This document shows, piece after piece, positions 60,912 to 64,000 of a stretch of DNA of 64,000 nt. Source of the DNA: Deltaproteobacteria bacterium (lineage in GTDB: Bacteria; Myxococcota; Myxococcia; Myxococcales; 40CM-4-68-19); contig VBKI01000070.1 in NCBI GenBank assembly GCA_005879535.1, positions 105,847-169,846 on the forward strand, in the 5' to 3' direction. Every line of letters begins with the position of its first letter. Positions within the stretch are counted from its first letter, which is position 1. A model generated the notes under the pieces. The model was not told the DNA's origin. It made no database searches and saw nothing but the letters and a program-made list of their open reading frames with translations. Position numbers and translations under genes: made by a program.

Positions 60912-62072
60912 GTGGAGGCCTACAAGATCGAGGCGCGCGGCATCGAGATCGAACGGCGCGAGATCGGCCGGCTCGTGGGAGAGGAGCCCGGCCCCACCGT
61001 GGTGATCGTCGCCGGCATCCACGGGAACGAGCCCGCCGGTACGGAGGCGGCCCGACGCGTCTTCGCGCGGCTGTCGAGAGGAGACCTCCGAATCCGCGGC
61101 GAGCTGGTGGCGTTCGCCGGCAACCTGGCGGGCCTGCGGCTCGGCGTCCGCTACCAGGCCAAGGACCTGAACCGCGTCTGGAGCGAAGCGCACATCGCGG
61201 CCTTGCGAGAAAAGCGGTCCAGCGAGCACGATCCCGAAGATCGGGAGCAGCTCGAGCTATTGGCTGCCATTGAGTCCGCCCTCGGCCGTGCCCGTGGCCG
61301 CGTCCATCTCGTCGACTTGCACACCACCAGCGCCGCGGGCATTCCCTTCGTCCTCTTCGGCGACACCCTGGCGCAGCGGCGCTTCGCACGGGCCTTTCCC
61401 CTGCCCGTGATCATCGGGCTCGAGGAGCAGCTCGACGCCGTGCTCACGGAATACTGGACGCGGCGCGGTTGCACGACGTTGGCCATCGAGGGCGGCCAGC
61501 ACGCGAGCCCAGACTCGACCGACGCGATCGAGGCATTCCTCTGGTTCGCGCTGGTCCGAGCCGGACTGCTCGAGGGCCACGCTCCGACCGAGGTCGCGCG
61601 CAGCGCCGCGCTCCTCGACCAGAGACGCGCCGGCCTCCCGCGCGTGGTGGAGGTGATCTCGCGGCGGTCGGTATCGCCCGAGGACGGATTCCGCATGGAG
61701 CCGGGATTCCGCAACATCGACCGCGCGCGGAAGGGGCAGCTTCTGGCGCGTGACCAGAACGGCGAGATCCGCGCTCCCGCCGACGGCATGGTCCTCCTGC
61801 CGCTGTACCAGGGATTGGGCCGCGACGGCTTTTTCTGGGGCAGGGAGGTCAGCGGTGCGCGCCTGCTGGCGTCGGAGGCATTGCGGGCGATCGGCGCGGA
61901 GCGGCTCCTCGGCATCCTCCCGGGAATGGCGCGTGACCCTCGCGACCCGTCGCGGTTCGTCGTCGACGCTCGGTCAGCACGGCCTCTCACGCTCGAGCTG
62001 TTGCATCTCTTCGGATATCGGCGAGTCCGCGAGGACGGCTCCCGGCTGATCGTCGAGCGCCAGCAGCCTTGA
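60912..62072 (+). CDS. Succinylglutamate desuccinylase/aspartoacylase-type M14 deacylase
   Basis: 386 residues from a GTG two bases after the GCS2 stop, a close but unhelpful spacing for a ribosome-binding site (TAGAGG). Zn site VAGIHGNEPAGTEAARR (His, Glu) and VHLVDLHTTSAAG (His), substrate Arg/Asn pair in GVRYQAKDLNRVWSE, and catalytic Glu in LAIEGGQH. The last 100 residues form the usual beta domain. It hydrolyses N-acyl amino acids, so may trim the amidated product or remove a protecting group. Confidence 0.85.
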   Translation: MEAYKIEARGIEIERREIGRLVGEEPGPTVVIVAGIHGNEPAGTEAARRVFARLSRGDLRIRGELVAFAGNLAGLRLGVRYQAKDLNRVWSEAHIAALREKRSSEHDPEDREQLELLAAIESALGRARGRVHLVDLHTTSAAGIPFVLFGDTLAQRRFARAFPLPVIIGLEEQLDAVLTEYWTRRGCTTLAIEGGQHASPDSTDAIEAFLWFALVRAGLLEGHAPTEVARSAALLDQRRAGLPRVVEVISRRSVSPEDGFRMEPGFRNIDRARKGQLLARDQNGEIRAPADGMVLLPLYQGLGRDGFFWGREVSGARLLASEALRAIGAERLLGILPGMARDPRDPSRFVVDARSARPLTLELLHLFGYRRVREDGSRLIVERQQP

Positions 62073-62132
62073 TCCGTCGCCCCGGCGGAGTCGCGGTTCC
62101 CTGAACCCCCTCGAGCGCGCGAGGATGGCGCG

Positions 62133-62900
62133 GTGTTCTCGCTCCGCAAGTGGTACCTCGACTGCGTCGGCGACTCCGGCGACCTTTGCATCGCCTACCG
62201 CGCGGAGTTGAACGTCGCCGGCGCGCAGCTCGCGACGGCCAGCCTCCTTCGTTTCGACGACCGGGGTGGCTTGCGCAGCCGGTGGACCGTGCGCTCCTGC
62301 CCCGAGCCCTCGGGTGAGGATGTATTGAGCTGGCAAGCGCCGCCGCTGGATCTGTCAGCGCGTTTCGAACGGCGAGACCCGTCCTGCAGCGCAACCCTGC
62401 TCGACGGGCCCGGCGGCACCGTTCGCTGGAACTGCACGCACCCGCGGGCGGCCGTGGAGATGCGGATTGCGGGCGAGGTGCTGCGCGGGATTGGATATGC
62501 CGAAGTCCTGGACCTGACGGTCCCGCCCTGGAAGCTGCCGATCGACGAACTGCGCTGGGGAAGGCTCCTGACGGTTTCGCACGGTGTGGTCTGGATCGAG
62601 TGGCGCGGGTCTCACCCGCAGCGGCTGGTGCTGGTCGACGGGATTCCGACCTCCGGTGAGGTCGAAGAGCGAGGGCTCCGCGGGGGCGGTGCAAGGGCAT
62701 TGCTGCACGAGCCGCGGGTCCTCCGCTCCGGTCGGATCGGAGAGACGGTGGTTTCCGCAGTGCCGAGGCTCGAGCGGCTGGTCCCAGGACGTATCCTGGG
62801 TTTGGAGGAAACCAAGTGGCGAAGCCGGGGAACGCTCCAGATCGGGTCCTGCAAGGAAGAGGGATGGGCGATCCACGAGCTGGTGCGCTGGCCGCGCTGA
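62133..62900 (+). CDS. Hypothetical protein, lipocalin/CrtC-like appearance
   Basis: 255 residues from a GTG. Beta-rich: RKWYLDCVGDSGDLCIAYRA, ARFERRDPSCSATLLDGPGG, GIGYAEVLDLTVPPWKLPID, LRWGRLLTVSHGVVWIEWRG. The last resembles segments of the AttH/CrtC carotenoid-hydratase-like lipocalin fold. No leader. Lies 60 bp after the deacylase, and its 3' end overlaps the start of the following gene by 37 bp. The assignment is tentative. Confidence 0.6.
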   Translation: MFSLRKWYLDCVGDSGDLCIAYRAELNVAGAQLATASLLRFDDRGGLRSRWTVRSCPEPSGEDVLSWQAPPLDLSARFERRDPSCSATLLDGPGGTVRWNCTHPRAAVEMRIAGEVLRGIGYAEVLDLTVPPWKLPIDELRWGRLLTVSHGVVWIEWRGSHPQRLVLVDGIPTSGEVEERGLRGGGARALLHEPRVLRSGRIGETVVSAVPRLERLVPGRILGLEETKWRSRGTLQIGSCKEEGWAIHELVRWPR

Positions 62901-64000
62901 GCGGGACGGCGGCCCGGGCGGGATATGCGGCCTTGTTCACCGCCGCCCTGCCGGCGCTGCTCGTCGCCTGGGCGCGCTCCGCCGATCGGTTCATCGAGCT
63001 GCCGGCCCTGGAGTCGCCTGCCGCGGGGTGGGTGATCGTCGTGGGGGGCGTTTCGCTCATGGTCTGGGCCTGGACGGCGCTCGTCCGGGACGGCGGCGGC
63101 CTGCCGATGAACGCATTCCCACCGCCGCGGTTCGTCGCGAGCGGCCCATATCGCTTCCTGGCCCATCCGATCTACGTCGGGTTTTGCGCCGCGGTGTTCG
63201 GTTGCGCCATCGCCCTCGCTTCTCCGAGCGGCCTGTGGATCGTCGGGCCTGCGACGGCGCTCGCCTGCGTTGCGCTCGTTCTCGGCCATGAGGCGGCAGA
63301 CCTTCGGCGCCGGTTCGGCCCGGATCTGCCTCGGCCGCTGCTCTCGCTGCCTCCGGACACGACGGAGCCGGTGCGCGGCGGCGATCGCGCGGCGGGCGTC
63401 GTGTTCGTCGCCGGGCCCTGGCTGGCGCTGTACGGGGCCGCCATGTTCCTCGGACCGGCTCCCGGCGCAATCGAGACCTGGCTACCGTTCGAGCGGCGCC
63501 TCCCCGTGATCGAGACGGCAGAGATCCTCTACGCCAGCACGTACCCCGTTGCCCTTGCAGCGCTGTTCATTCCCAGGACGCGCGGCGAGGCGCGAAAGCT
63601 CCTGGTGCGGGCGCTTCTCGCGATGGCGCTGGTGTTTCCCCTTTACTTCCTGCTGCCGCTCGTCACGCCACCGCGCCCCTTCGTCGCGAGCGGCTGGTGG
63701 GGCCAGCTTCTTCTGGAGGAGCGGGTCCACGACTCCATGGCGGCAGCCTTCCCGTCGTTCCACGTCGTGTGGTCCCTGCTCGCGGCCGGCGCGTGGTCGG
63801 CGCGATTTGCGAAGGCGAGGGCCCCCGCGTACGGATGGGCCGCGCTGGTCGCGCTGAGCTGCCTCGCCACCGGGATGCACTCGATCGCCGACGTTGCCGC
63901 CGGCGCGCTCGTGTTTCTGACGGTGGTGAGCGCCCGACGGATCTGGAAAGTGCTCCACGGCGCAGCAGAGAGAGCCGCCAATCATTGGACCGAATGGCGG
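62864..64000 (+). CDS. ICMT/PEMT-like methyltransferase fused to PAP2 phosphatase domain; runs off window
   Basis: At least 379 residues from the ATG at 62864 (AAGGAAGAGGG upstream), incomplete at the window end. Seven or more spans. Residues about 85-150 (ASGPYRFLAHPIYVGFCAAVFG, LVLGHEAADLRRRFG) carry the isoprenylcysteine-carboxyl-methyltransferase-type signature. Further on, AAAFPSFHVVWSLLAAGAW and ATGMHSIADVAAG match the second and third PAP2 motifs (SxxxGH-type His and HxxxD). PAP2 proteins dephosphorylate lipid phosphates. An unusual two-domain membrane enzyme, perhaps for lipid-head-group or isoprenoid modification. Confidence 0.75.
   Translation, partial: MGDPRAGALAALSGTAARAGYAALFTAALPALLVAWARSADRFIELPALESPAAGWVIVVGGVSLMVWAWTALVRDGGGLPMNAFPPPRFVASGPYRFLAHPIYVGFCAAVFGCAIALASPSGLWIVGPATALACVALVLGHEAADLRRRFGPDLPRPLLSLPPDTTEPVRGGDRAAGVVFVAGPWLALYGAAMFLGPAPGAIETWLPFERRLPVIETAEILYASTYPVALAALFIPRTRGEARKLLVRALLAMALVFPLYFLLPLVTPPRPFVASGWWGQLLLEERVHDSMAAAFPSFHVVWSLLAAGAWSARFAKARAPAYGWAALVALSCLATGMHSIADVAAGALVFLTVVSARRIWKVLHGAAERAANHWTEWR

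Overview
The window is GC-rich, gene-dense bacterial DNA. Codon use, many lipobox and Sec leader proteins, heavy-metal efflux genes, large multi-domain secreted proteins and a big ATP-grasp/GCS2 cluster fit a free-living Myxococcota (deltaproteobacterial) soil or sediment organism; this is inference from style and gene content, as no rRNA or other phylogenetic marker is present. I saw no tRNA, rRNA, CRISPR array, integrase, transposase or complete insertion sequence.

Layout. 1-5.4 kb: the start of a kdp potassium-ATPase operon on the minus strand (kdpA running off the window and carrying an internal deletion/frameshift, kdpF, and a further 27-residue membrane peptide), an outer-membrane porin, a decayed sigma-54 activator fragment, a response regulator, a methyltransferase and a DoxX protein. 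5.6-11.6 kb: a Pal-like OmpA lipoprotein, a GalT-like HIT enzyme, an apparently exported RidA protein, a second DoxX protein, an InlB-repeat/HAF-repeat lipoprotein and a secreted LVIVD-type protein, the last two converging on a strong bidirectional terminator. 11.8-23 kb: a copper/silver resistance island (two small Cys-containing exported proteins, CusC-, CusB- and CusA-like subunits, an Lgt-like membrane protein, a His/Met-tipped outer-membrane protein and a YHS-containing P1B ATPase), almost all with overlapping starts and stops. 23-27.3 kb: a beta-propeller protein, an outer-membrane protein, a UBP zinc finger, a DUF5996 protein, pirin and a small zinc ribbon.

27.3-38.5 kb: a five-gene minus-strand operon that looks like a stand-alone payload module of a contractile injection (type VI secretion-like) system: PAAR protein, 1281-residue VgrG/gpD-like spike with repeated beta modules, lipoprotein, 1387-residue GH19 lysozyme/chitinase-type hydrolase with many SH3-like segments, and a secreted protein. 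No sheath, baseplate or ClpV gene is in the window. 38.5-48.3 kb: amidohydrolase, Crp/Fnr regulator, tannase-family esterase, an ECF42-type sigma factor with its DGPF partner, a Tat-signal aminotransferase, a methyltransferase, and a DHFR-like/AHSA1/ArsR operon with a perfect inverted repeat inside its promoter.

48.5-64 kb: a LemA/M48 protease pair, then the most distinctive locus: four ATP-grasp ligases, a GCS2 ligase fused to CBS domains, an AstE/AspA-type deacylase, an S51/GATase1-like protein and two alpha/beta-hydrolases in a tightly coupled block (51.1-62.1 kb). It reads as a pathway that builds, transfers and cleaves amino-acyl or gamma-glutamyl amide bonds on an unknown small molecule. 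One ATP-grasp gene carries a deletion/frameshift near its end that separates it from its natural C-terminus, a lesion of the same kind as the one in kdpA. The window ends inside an ICMT-like/PAP2 fusion gene.
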